Positions 7,494-16,369 are shown, counted from the first letter of the stretch. The stretch: 64,000 nt of DNA from an uncultured Campylobacter sp. (GCA_934728065.1 CAKVDW010000001.1:176995-240994); one strand, 5' to 3'. Made by a program: numbers and translations. The notes: a model not told the origin generated them from the sequence alone.

Positions 7494-8330
7494 GTGAGAA
7501 ATGTTTTATTTTTGCTCTTTTTATCTTTGTTTTTAGGCGCTTGTTCCTTTGTGCAAAATGAGGATTTTACTCAAGCAAACTTAAAGGATAAAAAATTTAA
7601 CATAATTTACAATCAACAAGAATTAAGCTTTGAGGAGTTTATTTCTTTGCTTGGTGATTATGATATTATTTTACTCGGTGAAAAGCACGATAAATACAGT
7701 CATCATCTGGCGCAATTTTTCATCATCAAAGCCTTAAGTGAAAAAGGCTCGCTTAATGTGGCTTTTGAAATGTTAAGCACGGATAAACAAGATATAATCA
7801 ACAAGGCAAAATCAAACAAGCAAAGCGTTAAACCAAAGGATTTAAGCAAGGTGCTTGAATGGGAAAAGGGCTGGAAATGGGAGGATTACAAGGGCATTGT
7901 TGAGTTTGTTTTTTATAATGATATAAAACTGAGTGCGGCAAATATTTCAGGCAGTGAAATAAAAAGCATTTATAAGGGCGCAAAAGAGCTTGATGGCGTT
8001 GTATCCACAAAGGCAAAGGTTAAGGAGAATATCAAACAAATCATAGCCACTAGCCATAAGCTTGATATAAATAATGCTCAAAATTCCACTCTGCTTGATA
8101 AATTCGTGCAAATTCAACAATACAAAGACAGACAAATGGCAAACACTCTTACACAAAGCAAGCAAAAGGCTGTGCTTATAGCTGGAGCTTGTCATACTGA
8201 TAAAAATATAGGTGTTCCTTTACACATAAAAGACTTGAAAGCTCGTAAAAAGGTCGCTGTTGTTATATTTGATGCTTATAAGGCTGAAAATTGCTCTAAT
8301 GCTGACTTTGTTTGGAATTTTAAACGGTAA
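7494..8330 (+). CDS. ChaN-family lipoprotein (putative haem/iron-related)
   Basis: 278 residues. GTG start at 7494 with AGGA eight bases upstream. A lipoprotein signal ends in LFLGAC, so the mature protein is membrane-anchored at the Cys at residue 17. The body carries ChaN/EreA-like motifs: DYDIILLGEKHDKYSHH near residue 60, VAFEML, and IAGACHTDKNIGVP near the end. The C. jejuni ChaN protein (Cj0177) belongs to an iron/haem uptake locus, and ChaN binds haem. Here it stands 20 bases behind the autotransporter, not beside a TonB receptor, and is probably cotranscribed with it. A role in haem handling is therefore a family inference only. Confidence 0.8.
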   Translation: MRNVLFLLFLSLFLGACSFVQNEDFTQANLKDKKFNIIYNQQELSFEEFISLLGDYDIILLGEKHDKYSHHLAQFFIIKALSEKGSLNVAFEMLSTDKQDIINKAKSNKQSVKPKDLSKVLEWEKGWKWEDYKGIVEFVFYNDIKLSAANISGSEIKSIYKGAKELDGVVSTKAKVKENIKQIIATSHKLDINNAQNSTLLDKFVQIQQYKDRQMANTLTQSKQKAVLIAGACHTDKNIGVPLHIKDLKARKKVAVVIFDAYKAENCSNADFVWNFKR

Positions 8331-8357
8331 ATTTTGGTAAAAAATTTAAATTTACTG

Positions 8358-8406
8358 TTAAGTTTTTTGAAATTTTGTCGATTTTTAATCCTAATATAGC
8401 TATAAT
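8358..8406 (+). promoter_or_regulatory. Probable FliA (sigma28) promoter with a sigma70 -10 box behind it
   Basis: TTAAGTTT (8358-8365), 11 bases, then GTCGATTT (8377-8384) matches the FliA pattern TAAAGTTT-N11-GCCGATAA and the CGAT-type -10 of Campylobacter flagellar promoters. A separate TATAAT at 8401-8406 could give vegetative transcription. Both lie just before the small exported protein at 8438. Confidence 0.55.
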
Positions 8407-8437
8407 GCTAATATGAAAATCAAAAAAAGAGATGTCA

Positions 8438-8638
8438 ATGAAAAAGCTGATTTTAGCTTTAAGCGTGGTTCTTGTAAGTTTTGTTACAGCAAATGATATA
8501 GAAGATAGGTCTGCCAAATACAACATTCTTAGAGAACATTGGATGAGTGGTTCTCGTCAAGACTATAGTTGCGGATACTCAAACAGTATTGACGATATTT
8601 TTTGTCGTTTAAGAAAATATACTGTGGTAAGAGACTAA
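8438..8638 (+). CDS. Small exported protein with two cysteines, unknown function
   Basis: 66 residues from the ATG at 8438 (an in-frame ATG at 8432 is the alternative). MKKLILALSVVLVSFVTA is a clear signal peptide, leaving a mature protein of about 48 residues. Its two cysteines (YSCGYSNSIDDIFC) could form a disulphide. I recognise no family. The stop codon overlaps the next start (TAATG at 8636-8640), so it is translationally coupled to the EF-hand protein, which suggests a joint role. Behind a probable FliA promoter it may be expressed with the flagellum. Confidence 0.6.
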   Translation: MKKLILALSVVLVSFVTANDIEDRSAKYNILREHWMSGSRQDYSCGYSNSIDDIFCRLRKYTVVRD

Positions 8639-9573
8639 TGGCATTTGTATTAGCTTCTAATTTTACAAAGCTTAATGACTCCTTGATAGAATCAAACAAG
8701 CCTTTTATAAGTGCTAAAAGCAAAGAAGCCTTGCTTGAGGAAAACAAAATCTCTTTGCAAAATGTCATTAAAACAGCACCTGATGATTATAATACAGAGG
8801 CAAATTTAGGAAAAGACTTTGTCAAGGTAGCTTTTGAGGACAAGATAAGTGGGCAAATGGTGCTTACAAATTTAAGCTCTGCTAATCTTGCTCTTTTAAA
8901 AAATAATTTTGAGGAAAATGACTTTTTCTTAAGAGATGATGGCATTTTAAGGCTAAATGGCAAGGCTCAAAATTTCATTTCAGGCTGGTTTGAAAAGGTG
9001 GCTTATGATATGAATTTGCTTGGTGCTGATAAAGATAAAAATGGGCTTGTTAGTGGAGGCGAGCTTTATGACAGTTTTTATTATGTCGCGCCTTTTGCGC
9101 CTGATAGCGGCGCTAAAATCGCTTATGGAGAAAGCAGTGCCATCTTTGAACGCAATGTAGAAAGAAGTATAGAGGATGCTTTAAATTCTGTGTTGCTCGA
9201 TGATAAAAATGTGGATAATAAGATTAGCTTTGCCGAGTATTTTGGCTTAGAAAAAATGCTTCCGCAAGAAATACAAGAAATGCACAGCGATATAAAAATA
9301 GACTTTTCGCTTCTTAACCGCACGACAATCAAAATGCCTAAAAAAGCCACCTTGCAAGAAAAAGTTGCCGAGCAAGGTTTAGCCTCTTTAAGTGCTGATG
9401 AATTAGAAAGATTTAAAATTCAAAACCCAACAGAATACGAAAGACTAACACAAAATCAACAAAAAGTCGAATCAAACAACGAAGAGCTACAAGCTCTTAC
9501 AGATACACTCAAACAAGACTTTATAAAGCAAATTAAAGAACAAAGCCTAAGTTTGATTGACATTAGAGCATAA
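8638..9573 (+). CDS. EF-hand protein, paralogue A (unknown function)
   Basis: 311 residues, ATG at 8638 overlapping the previous stop. Two EF-hand loops can be read: residues 131-142 (DKDKNGLVSGGE, canonical) and 189-200 (DKNVDNKISFAE, with Asn where Gly is usual). A shared core (FFLRDDGILRLNGKAQNF, then SGWFEK) precedes the first loop. The last 75 residues are Gln/Glu-rich and probably helical or coiled coil. No signal peptide or membrane segment. It is a close paralogue of the gene at 9672. Calcium-responsive signalling or a flagellum-exported protein are possible roles, neither shown. Confidence 0.7.
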   Translation: MAFVLASNFTKLNDSLIESNKPFISAKSKEALLEENKISLQNVIKTAPDDYNTEANLGKDFVKVAFEDKISGQMVLTNLSSANLALLKNNFEENDFFLRDDGILRLNGKAQNFISGWFEKVAYDMNLLGADKDKNGLVSGGELYDSFYYVAPFAPDSGAKIAYGESSAIFERNVERSIEDALNSVLLDDKNVDNKISFAEYFGLEKMLPQEIQEMHSDIKIDFSLLNRTTIKMPKKATLQEKVAEQGLASLSADELERFKIQNPTEYERLTQNQQKVESNNEELQALTDTLKQDFIKQIKEQSLSLIDIRA

Positions 9574-9585
9574 AATAAGCTTTTT
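9359..9585 (+). repeat. Direct repeat, copy 1 (3' end of EF-hand gene A)
   Basis: 227 bases that match 10465-10691 with a single difference by eye (A at 9429, C at 10535), covering the last 70 codons or so and 12 bases past the stop. Confidence 0.9.
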
Positions 9586-9671
9586 GAGTTTTTGAAATTT
9601 GTTGATTTAAAGAAATTTTGGCATTTGCTTGTGTTGTAAGGATAAAATTTAAAAATAAGGATAAATATTTA

Positions 9672-10679
9672 ATGACAAATTATTCAGCCGAACTTTCATC
9701 AGGGGTTAAGGTTACGGGACTTAATGAGCCTTTGACCTTATCTTCTAGGGTGTTTATTAGGGAAAAAAGCAAAGAAGCCTTGCTTGAGGAAAATAAAACC
9801 TCTTTGCAAAATGTCATCAAAACAGCACCTGATGATTATAAGGCGAATTTAAATGAGTATTATGTAAAAATTGCCTTTGAAGATGAAAAAAGCAAACAGC
9901 TTGTCAGTGTAAATGTGGGCTATGGCACTGTTCTTAATTTAATGACAAAATTTAAAGATGAAAATGACTTTTTCTTAAGAGATGATGGTATTTTAAGGCT
10001 AAATGGCAAGGCTCAAAATTTTGTATCAGGCTGGTTTGAAAAGGCGGCTTATGATATGAATTTGCTTGGTGCCGATAAAGATAAAAACGGGCTTGTTGAG
10101 GACAAAGAATTGCTTGAAACATTTTATTATCAAACGCCGCATTTTAGACCTTATTTGCAAGGAAGTGAGCTTCATTTGCAAGGGGGCTTAAAGATTGATT
10201 TTAGCAAAAGTGTGGCAACGGAAAATGTAAGTCAAAGGCAAATGCAAACTGTTTTAAATGGATTTTTATCCCTAGATAAAAATATGAATGGAGAAATCAG
10301 CTTTGCCGAATACTTTGGCGATGAAACAATGCTTTTAGCACAAGCTGAAGGTTTATCTAGCGGTGGAGGCGGTTCAAGCTCATCGCCCATTAGTGCAGAA
10401 GAAATTGAAAAGCTTAAAAAATGGTTTGAAGAATTGATGAGGAAAAACACAGAAAACATTAAGAAAAAAGTTGCCGAGCAAGGTTTAGCCTCTTTAAGTG
10501 CTGATGAATTAGAAAGATTTAAAATTCAAAACCCCACAGAATACGAAAGACTAACACAAAATCAACAAAAAGTCGAATCAAACAACGAAGAGCTACAAGC
10601 TCTTACAGATACACTCAAACAAGACTTTATAAAGCAAATTAAAGAACAAAGCCTAAGTTTGATTGACATTAGAGCATAA
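9672..10679 (+). CDS. EF-hand protein, paralogue B (unknown function)
   Basis: 335 residues from the ATG at 9672, with AAGGA upstream; an in-frame start at 9618 lacks one. EF-hand loops lie at residues 135-146 (DKDKNGLVEDKE) and 202-213 (DKNMNGEISFAE), both canonical. Compared with paralogue A it has a different N-terminus and an insert with a Gly/Ser stretch (SSGGGGSSSS) near residue 235. Its last 75 residues are essentially the same even at DNA level, which points to recent duplication or gene conversion. No signal peptide. The spacer from A is 98 bases. Confidence 0.7.
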   Translation: MTNYSAELSSGVKVTGLNEPLTLSSRVFIREKSKEALLEENKTSLQNVIKTAPDDYKANLNEYYVKIAFEDEKSKQLVSVNVGYGTVLNLMTKFKDENDFFLRDDGILRLNGKAQNFVSGWFEKAAYDMNLLGADKDKNGLVEDKELLETFYYQTPHFRPYLQGSELHLQGGLKIDFSKSVATENVSQRQMQTVLNGFLSLDKNMNGEISFAEYFGDETMLLAQAEGLSSGGGGSSSSPISAEEIEKLKKWFEELMRKNTENIKKKVAEQGLASLSADELERFKIQNPTEYERLTQNQQKVESNNEELQALTDTLKQDFIKQIKEQSLSLIDIRA

Positions 10680-10691
10680 AATAAGCTTTTT
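10465..10691 (+). repeat. Direct repeat, copy 2 (3' end of EF-hand gene B)
   Basis: Second copy of the 227-base repeat, offset 1106 bases. Recombination between the copies would delete most of gene B and leave one intact EF-hand gene. Confidence 0.9.
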
Positions 10692-10745
10692 TACCACTTT
10701 GTTATTATCATTATGCTACAATATCCTTAAATTTTAAGGGTAAAA

Positions 10746-12062
10746 ATGGCAAAAAATGTTGAAAAAAACACTGTTTCAGTGGTGGTTTTAGCCGCTGGGC
10801 TTGGCACAAGAATGAAGTCAAACAAAGCCAAAGTTTTGCAAAAAATTTGTGGCAAAAGTATGATTTTGCATATCTTAAAGCAGGCTTACGCGCTGAGTGA
10901 TGATGTGTGCGTGGTGCTTTCTCATCAAAAAGAGCTTGTAGAAGATGAAATCATCAAAGAATTCCCAAACACTCGCTTTTTGGAGCAGGATTTAAAAAAC
11001 TATGCTGGCACGGCTGGGGCTTTGAGAGATTATACGCCAAAATATAAAAGAGTTATCGCACTTTGCGGCGATATGCCCCTTGTTAAATCAAGCTCTATAA
11101 AGGCTTTGCTTGACACAAAAGGCAAGGTAGCTGTGGCGGTTTTTAAGAGTCAAAATCCTGCAAATTACGGGCGAGTGGTGATTGAAAACGATAAAATTCA
11201 AAAAATCGTTGAATTTAAAGACGCCACAGAGCAAGAAAGGCTCATAAATGCGTGCAACAGCGGAGTTTATGCCTTTGAAAGCGCCATTTTAAAAGAACTT
11301 TTACCCAAAATAAACAACCAAAACGCCGCAAAAGAGTATTATCTTACCGACATTATAGCCTTAGCAAACGAAAAGGGCGAGTTTATTTCGCCTGTTTTTG
11401 TAGATGAAGCTGAATTTATGGGCGTTAATGACAAATACGAGCTAGCAAAAGCCGAAAATTTAATGCAAGATGAGTTTAAAATGGCTTTGATGAAACAAGG
11501 CGTCATCTTTCACAATCCGCAAAGTGCTTTCATCAGCCTTGATGCCGTCTTTGAAGGCGAGTGTGAGATTTATGAGGGCGTGCGCGTGGAGGGTAAATGC
11601 GTGCTGAAAAATGCCATCATCAAAAGCGGCAGCGTGGTGGAGGACAGCACTATCGAAAACAGCGACATAGGACCCTTAGCGCACATTCGTCCAAAGTGTA
11701 GCATTGTAAATTCACACATAGGCAACTTTGTAGAGTGCAAAAACGCTATTTTAAGGGGCGTTAAGGCTGGACATTTAAGCTATTTGGGCGATTGCGAGAT
11801 AGATGAGGGGACAAATATAGGCTGTGGGACCATCACTTGCAATTATGACGGGCTTAAAAAGCACCGCACGACAATAGGCAAAAATGTTTTCATCGGCTCA
11901 GACACCCAACTCATCGCGCCTGTAAAGATAGCTGATGAAAGCCTTATCGCGGCTGGAAGTTGTGTTACAAGCGATGTGCCAAGCGGTTCGCTTTTCATCA
12001 ACCGCGCTAAAAAGCAAGTCATCAAGGATTATTTTTATCAAAAATTTGGAGTAAAAAAGTGA
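10746..12062 (+). CDS. glmU: Bifunctional GlmU (GlcNAc-1-P uridyltransferase / GlcN-1-P acetyltransferase)
   Basis: 438 residues. The N-terminal pyrophosphorylase motif VVLAAGLGTRMKSNKAKVLQ is followed by CGDMPL. The C-terminal half is a left-handed beta-helix of hexapeptide repeats with the active-site segment GTITCNYDG near residue 360. The enzyme makes UDP-GlcNAc in the cytoplasm for peptidoglycan, lipid A and surface glycans. It leads a block (glmU, coaBC, unknown, uppS, prepilin peptidase, permease, truA) in the order I recall for C. jejuni Cj0821-Cj0827. Confidence 0.95.
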   Translation: MAKNVEKNTVSVVVLAAGLGTRMKSNKAKVLQKICGKSMILHILKQAYALSDDVCVVLSHQKELVEDEIIKEFPNTRFLEQDLKNYAGTAGALRDYTPKYKRVIALCGDMPLVKSSSIKALLDTKGKVAVAVFKSQNPANYGRVVIENDKIQKIVEFKDATEQERLINACNSGVYAFESAILKELLPKINNQNAAKEYYLTDIIALANEKGEFISPVFVDEAEFMGVNDKYELAKAENLMQDEFKMALMKQGVIFHNPQSAFISLDAVFEGECEIYEGVRVEGKCVLKNAIIKSGSVVEDSTIENSDIGPLAHIRPKCSIVNSHIGNFVECKNAILRGVKAGHLSYLGDCEIDEGTNIGCGTITCNYDGLKKHRTTIGKNVFIGSDTQLIAPVKIADESLIAAGSCVTSDVPSGSLFINRAKKQVIKDYFYQKFGVKK

Positions 12063-12141
12063 AATTTATCGCGCAAAATTTAAATTTCAACACAACTTGC
12101 GTGAATTTAAGCCTAAATTTGCGCCATTTTGGAGCAAAAAG

Positions 12142-13302
12142 ATGAAAAAAATTCTTCTTGCTATAAGCGGTAGCATAGCCTTTTACAAGGCTTATGAGCT
12201 GATTTCGCTTTTTAAAAAAGAAGGCTTTAAGGTTAAGGTTTTATTAAGCGATGGGGCGTTAAAATTTGCGTCAAAAATGAGTTTTGAAGCCCTGTGTGAT
12301 AGCGTTTTGTGTAGCGAAAATGAAAGCTGGGAAAATGACAAAAATCATATCGCTTTTAGCAAGGATTGCGATATAGTGGTGTTTGCACCCGCAAGCGTAA
12401 ATTCCATAAACAAGCTAGCGCACGGCATAAGCGACACCGTTTTTATCCAAACGCTCATCGCCACAAGCGCACCGCTTGTCATCGCCCCTGCGGCAAACAC
12501 AAGAATGCTTAAACATTTCAGCACGCAAAATTCGCTCAAACTCTTGCAAAAAAACGGCGCGGTTGTGGTTGAGCCAGAGTGCAAGCTGCTTGCTTGTGGA
12601 GAAACAGGCGTTGGCGGGTTGGCTGAGCTTTGGCGCATTTTGGCGGTGGTGAAAAGAGAGCTTTTTAAGGACGAGTTTTTTGCGGGCAAAAATATCCTTG
12701 TAACAGGCGGTGGCACGAAAGAAAAGATAGATGAAGTCCGTTTTATAGGCAACTTTTCAAGTGGCAAAATGGCAAAAGCCCTAGCAGATAGCTTTTTCAC
12801 GCTAGGTGCGAGCGTAAGGCTTTTAAGCTCCGTGCCTTTTGAAAATCTGCCTTATGAATGCGAGCTTTTTGAAAATGCTGATGAGCTTGAAAATTTGATG
12901 AAAAAGTATCAAAATGGGGATTTTTTGCTTATGTGTGCGGCTGTAAGCGATTTTGGGGCTAAATTTTATGCGGGAAAGCTCAAAAAAAGCGACTTTGAAA
13001 AGGGTTTAACCTTGAATTTAAGCCCCAAAAAAGATTTGCTCAAAGCTTGTAAATTTAAGGGCAAAAAAATCGGCTTTAAGCTTGAATTTGACGCGCAAAA
13101 TGCTGTGCAAAATGCCAAAAATGCGCTCAAAGAAAAGGCACTTGATATGATTTGCCTAAATGTCATCAGCAAGGACAATGCTGCCTTTGGAAGTGATTTT
13201 AACGCCCTTACACTCATCACAAAAGCAGGCATTAGCGAGCTTTCGCGCAAGAGCAAAGCCGAGCTCGCCCTAGAAATCGCAAGGTGGTGCAAGAAACTAT
13301 GA
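12142..13302 (+). CDS. coaBC: Bifunctional phosphopantothenoylcysteine decarboxylase/synthase CoaBC
   Basis: 386 residues from the ATG at 12142 with GGAG upstream; the frame extends to 12097 but lacks a ribosome site there. The N-terminal flavoprotein CoaC part shows ISGSIAFYKAYEL and the substrate/FMN motif APAANTRML, then LACGETGVGGLAE around the active-site Cys. The C-terminal CoaB part begins at NILVTGGGTKEKIDEVRFI. It performs two steps from phosphopantothenate towards coenzyme A. It overlaps the next gene by ATGA. Confidence 0.93.
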   Translation: MKKILLAISGSIAFYKAYELISLFKKEGFKVKVLLSDGALKFASKMSFEALCDSVLCSENESWENDKNHIAFSKDCDIVVFAPASVNSINKLAHGISDTVFIQTLIATSAPLVIAPAANTRMLKHFSTQNSLKLLQKNGAVVVEPECKLLACGETGVGGLAELWRILAVVKRELFKDEFFAGKNILVTGGGTKEKIDEVRFIGNFSSGKMAKALADSFFTLGASVRLLSSVPFENLPYECELFENADELENLMKKYQNGDFLLMCAAVSDFGAKFYAGKLKKSDFEKGLTLNLSPKKDLLKACKFKGKKIGFKLEFDAQNAVQNAKNALKEKALDMICLNVISKDNAAFGSDFNALTLITKAGISELSRKSKAELALEIARWCKKL

Positions 13303-13919
13303 GTATCATCAACGCTACCTTACCCATACAGATGAAAGTCATCGCAAAGTCTGGTTTTAACAACTATACGCTTTTGCTTAACCACAAAGAAGTAAGCACC
13401 AAAAGCCTTATCGAGCTTGACTTAAATGCTGAATATTTAGCCGAGCTTTATACGAGCAAGGGCGGAGTTATCACCTTTAAAAATCTTTACAAAAAGCCCT
13501 ATATAGCGCATTTTGAAGAGGGTTTAGCGCTTATCGTGCGCCTTTTGGACGAGCCAAATTTTGATTTTAAGGCTTTTGTTATAAATTCTCTCATCAATGC
13601 AAAGAGTAGGGCGGACTTTAGCATATATAAAGAAATGCTTTTTGCGATTTTTCAAGGCATTTATCACATACCATTTGTGTTTGAGAACAAGCCTTGCTTG
13701 TTTCAACTTCGCTTAAATGGCGAAAACACTGAACTTTTTTTATTTTTTAGTGTTTTTGGAAACTTAAAACTTGTTTTTTTAGATGATAATAAACAAATTT
13801 ACACCCCTTTTTTTAAGGTAGCGAAATTTTTAAATGAGCATTTAAGTTTAGAGGTTTCGCAAGAAAAGGGAATAAGTGCCTTTTTTGAATTTAAAAAACT
13901 TTTGGATTTTACACGATGA
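13299..13919 (+). CDS. Conserved Campylobacter protein of unknown function (Cj0823-like position)
   Basis: 206 residues, with ATGA overlaps on both sides (13299-13302 and 13916-13919), so fully embedded between coaBC and uppS. No signal peptide, membrane helix or known motif; the sequence alternates strands and helices (IPIQMKVIAKSGFNNYTLLLN-like start) and is rich in Phe and Leu. The same slot holds a hypothetical protein in C. jejuni as I recall. Coupling to uppS suggests an envelope-related role, but nothing in the sequence proves it. Confidence 0.7.
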   Translation: MSIINATLPIQMKVIAKSGFNNYTLLLNHKEVSTKSLIELDLNAEYLAELYTSKGGVITFKNLYKKPYIAHFEEGLALIVRLLDEPNFDFKAFVINSLINAKSRADFSIYKEMLFAIFQGIYHIPFVFENKPCLFQLRLNGENTELFLFFSVFGNLKLVFLDDNKQIYTPFFKVAKFLNEHLSLEVSQEKGISAFFEFKKLLDFTR

Positions 13920-14584
13920 ACAGACTTAATCATTTAGCAGTAGTAATGGACGGCAACAGACGGTGGGCTAGAAAAAATGGCTTTTTAGAAAAATTTGGTT
14001 ACTCGCAAGGCGTAAAAATCGTAGAAAGGCTTATGCAAGTGTGCTTGGAGGAAAATATCTCACAGTTAAGCCTTTTTGCCTTTAGCACTGAAAATTGGGC
14101 GCGCCCAAAAGATGAGATTGAATTTATCTTTAGCTTGCTTGAAAAGGTGCTTGATGAAAATTTACAAAGATTTGTTGATAATAATATTAGATTAAGGGCT
14201 ATTGGGGAGTTGAGCAGACTTGATGCAAGATTACAAGAAAAAATCAAAAACGCTGAAAAATTAACCGAACATTGCACGCTTTTGTGCGTGAATTTAGCCA
14301 TAAGTTATGGAGCAAAAGATGAGATAGTGCGAGCTGTGCAAAAAGTGATAGCACAAGGGCTTGAAATAAACGAGGCAAACATTAGCGCGAATTTGGATTT
14401 GCCTTTGGATGTGGATTTGATTGTTCGGCTTGGCAACGCCAAAAGGCTTTCAAATTTCTTGCTTTGGCAGTGCGCTTATGCTGAAATTCATTTTAGCGAC
14501 ACGCTTTTTCCGGGTCTTACCAAGCGTGAATTTCGCCGAGTAATACGAGAGTTTCACAAAAGAGAAAGGACCTTTGGCAAATGA
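13916..14584 (+). CDS. uppS: Undecaprenyl diphosphate synthase
   Basis: 222 residues. The cis-prenyltransferase signature opens the protein: HLAVVMDGNRRWARKNG with the catalytic Asp, then SLFAFSTENWARPKDEI. The isoprenoid-binding C-terminus reads DLIVRLGNAKRLSNFLLWQ, then EIHFSDTLFPG. The usual Arg in the RTSGE/RTGG motif is here within VRLGNAKRLS. It makes the C55 lipid carrier for peptidoglycan and surface glycans at the membrane face. It overlaps the prepilin peptidase gene by ATGA. Confidence 0.93.
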   Translation: MNRLNHLAVVMDGNRRWARKNGFLEKFGYSQGVKIVERLMQVCLEENISQLSLFAFSTENWARPKDEIEFIFSLLEKVLDENLQRFVDNNIRLRAIGELSRLDARLQEKIKNAEKLTEHCTLLCVNLAISYGAKDEIVRAVQKVIAQGLEINEANISANLDLPLDVDLIVRLGNAKRLSNFLLWQCAYAEIHFSDTLFPGLTKREFRRVIREFHKRERTFGK

Positions 14585-15339
14585 TTTTAGTCTTTGTTTT
14601 AGGACTTTGCTTTGGTTCTTTTATCTTTGCTTTTTATGAAAGATTTTGCACACAAAAAAGGCTTTTTACGGCGCGTTCTTTTTGCTTTTTTTGTGAAAAA
14701 AATTTAAAATTTTATCATTTAGTTCCGCTTTTTTCTTTTCTTTTTTTGCGTGGCAAATGCGCATATTGTGGGACAAAAATTAGCCTTTTAAGCCCACTTT
14801 GTGAGCTTTTGTGTGGAATTTTGTTTGTTTTTGCGTTTAGATTTAGCGAAAACGCCTTTGAATTTGCCTTTTTGAGCCTTTATTTGTCAAGTTTGATTTT
14901 GCTCTCACTCATCGACATTAAATTGAAAGCCGTGCCTGAAACTTTGCTTTGGGCGAATTTCATCTTCGCACTTTGCTTTGCCCTTGATATGAGCGAGCTT
15001 TATGGCTTTTTCTTTTGGGGCGAATTTAGCGGGGGTTTTGTGCTTTATTCGCTTTGTTTTATGGGTGGCGTTTTTTTGCTAAAAAGCTTTATTTCTTGCC
15101 TTTTAAATCTTAAAAAACAGCGTGAAAAGCTTGAAAGTATGGGCGAGGCTGACATTTTACTTATCGGCGCAATGGGCGGTATTTTAGGCTTTTTACAAGG
15201 CTTTTTAGCCCTTTTAGTGGCGTGCATTATAAGTTTGCCCTTTTTTTTAATGTCGCACAAAAGGCGTTTTGAACTACCCTTTATCCCCTTTTTAAGCCTT
15301 GCTTTTATTGCAGTTTTTGGCATAAGGGGGCTTTGGTGA
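14581..15339 (+). CDS. Prepilin peptidase (A24 family) with N-terminal CxxC domain
   Basis: 252 residues, strongly hydrophobic with about eight membrane segments. The N-terminal cytoplasmic loop carries paired cysteines (CFFCEKN and CAYCGTK), the zinc-type site of type IV prepilin peptidases. The two membrane-embedded catalytic Asp motifs are LIDIKLKAVPE near residue 118 and GEADILLIGAMGG near residue 190. It would process type IV pilin-like or Cts-system pseudopilins used in natural transformation. This matches C. jejuni Cj0825 by position. Confidence 0.88.
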   Translation: MILVFVLGLCFGSFIFAFYERFCTQKRLFTARSFCFFCEKNLKFYHLVPLFSFLFLRGKCAYCGTKISLLSPLCELLCGILFVFAFRFSENAFEFAFLSLYLSSLILLSLIDIKLKAVPETLLWANFIFALCFALDMSELYGFFFWGEFSGGFVLYSLCFMGGVFLLKSFISCLLNLKKQREKLESMGEADILLIGAMGGILGFLQGFLALLVACIISLPFFLMSHKRRFELPFIPFLSLAFIAVFGIRGLW

Positions 15340-16361
15340 AACTTGCTTATCGTTATTTGCTAAACCACTTTTTAAGCACGAATTTATCGCTTTTTGGCGT
15401 GCTTTTTCTCATCGTGTCAATGGTGTTTTTCATACAGCTTGCCAGAATGACCTCAAGCATTGAGATTAGCCTTTTTGACTTTTTTAAGCTTTACAGCTTT
15501 ATGTTGCCACGAATTCTCATTTTTACCTTGCCATTAAGTTTTTTCATTGCCCTTACGCTCACGCTTTACAGGCTTTCGCGCGAAAATGAAAGCATAGTGT
15601 ATTTTACTTTGGGCTTTTCGCCAAAGCAAATGGCGCGGTTTTTCTTGCAAATTTCTGTGCTGTTTAGTGCCTTTATGCTTATAGTTTCTTTGGTTTTTAT
15701 CCCCATAGCTTATGGCTTACAGCACAATTTCATTGATTATAAAAAAACCCAAGTCAAGCTTAATCTCAAAACAGCTGAATTTGGACAAAGATTTTTGGAA
15801 TGGTTGATTTTTATAGGAAGCGAGGAGGCTGGAATTTATAAAAATGTCATAATGTATCACCCCATTAAAAACGCAAAAGATAAAGAACAACTCATTATCG
15901 CTAAACAAGGGCGATTAGAACGAGATGACCAAAGTCTTTCGCTTAAGCTTACAAATGGAAACGCTTATAATTTTGAGCAAAACAACAGCTGGCACATAGG
16001 GCATTTTGAAAGTATGACCATCAGCACGCAACTTACAGGCTTTGACTCAAATGCTGAGACTTTTTATGGGTATTGGAGCGAGATAAACACCAACTCAAAA
16101 AGAGCAAAAGAATTTGTCATTTATACGCTTATATCTCTTTTTCCCACAGCCAGCACGCTTTTTGCGCTTTCTTTTGGCATAGTTACTTATCGCTATGATA
16201 AGGGCTTTATGTATGTTGGAATTTTTGCTGTTATTGCCTTGTATTTTGGCATTTTAAGCCTTTTTTACGAACCTCCCTTGCTTGCCACAACTGTTATATT
16301 TTTAAGCTCTTTATTTTCATCTTTTTATCTTTTTAAAAAGAGAATTTTAAGTCGTTATTAG
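15336..16361 (+). CDS. LptF/LptG-family permease of the LPS/LOS exporter
   Basis: 341 residues from GTG 15336, overlapping the previous stop (GTGA). There are three N-terminal membrane helices, a periplasmic beta-jellyroll region (about residues 125-255) and three C-terminal helices, the LptF/G plan. Together with LptB it extracts lipooligosaccharide from the inner membrane and passes it to LptC/A. One such subunit is encoded here; its partner is not in the window, and the sequence does not let me decide between F and G. Confidence 0.8.
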   Translation: MKLAYRYLLNHFLSTNLSLFGVLFLIVSMVFFIQLARMTSSIEISLFDFFKLYSFMLPRILIFTLPLSFFIALTLTLYRLSRENESIVYFTLGFSPKQMARFFLQISVLFSAFMLIVSLVFIPIAYGLQHNFIDYKKTQVKLNLKTAEFGQRFLEWLIFIGSEEAGIYKNVIMYHPIKNAKDKEQLIIAKQGRLERDDQSLSLKLTNGNAYNFEQNNSWHIGHFESMTISTQLTGFDSNAETFYGYWSEINTNSKRAKEFVIYTLISLFPTASTLFALSFGIVTYRYDKGFMYVGIFAVIALYFGILSLFYEPPLLATTVIFLSSLFSSFYLFKKRILSRY

Positions 16362-16369
16362 AGTGATTA

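Noticed and set aside
12345..12800. 151-residue minus-strand frame inside coaBC
   Set aside because: Composition typical of an antisense frame; the plus-strand gene is complete with strong motifs.
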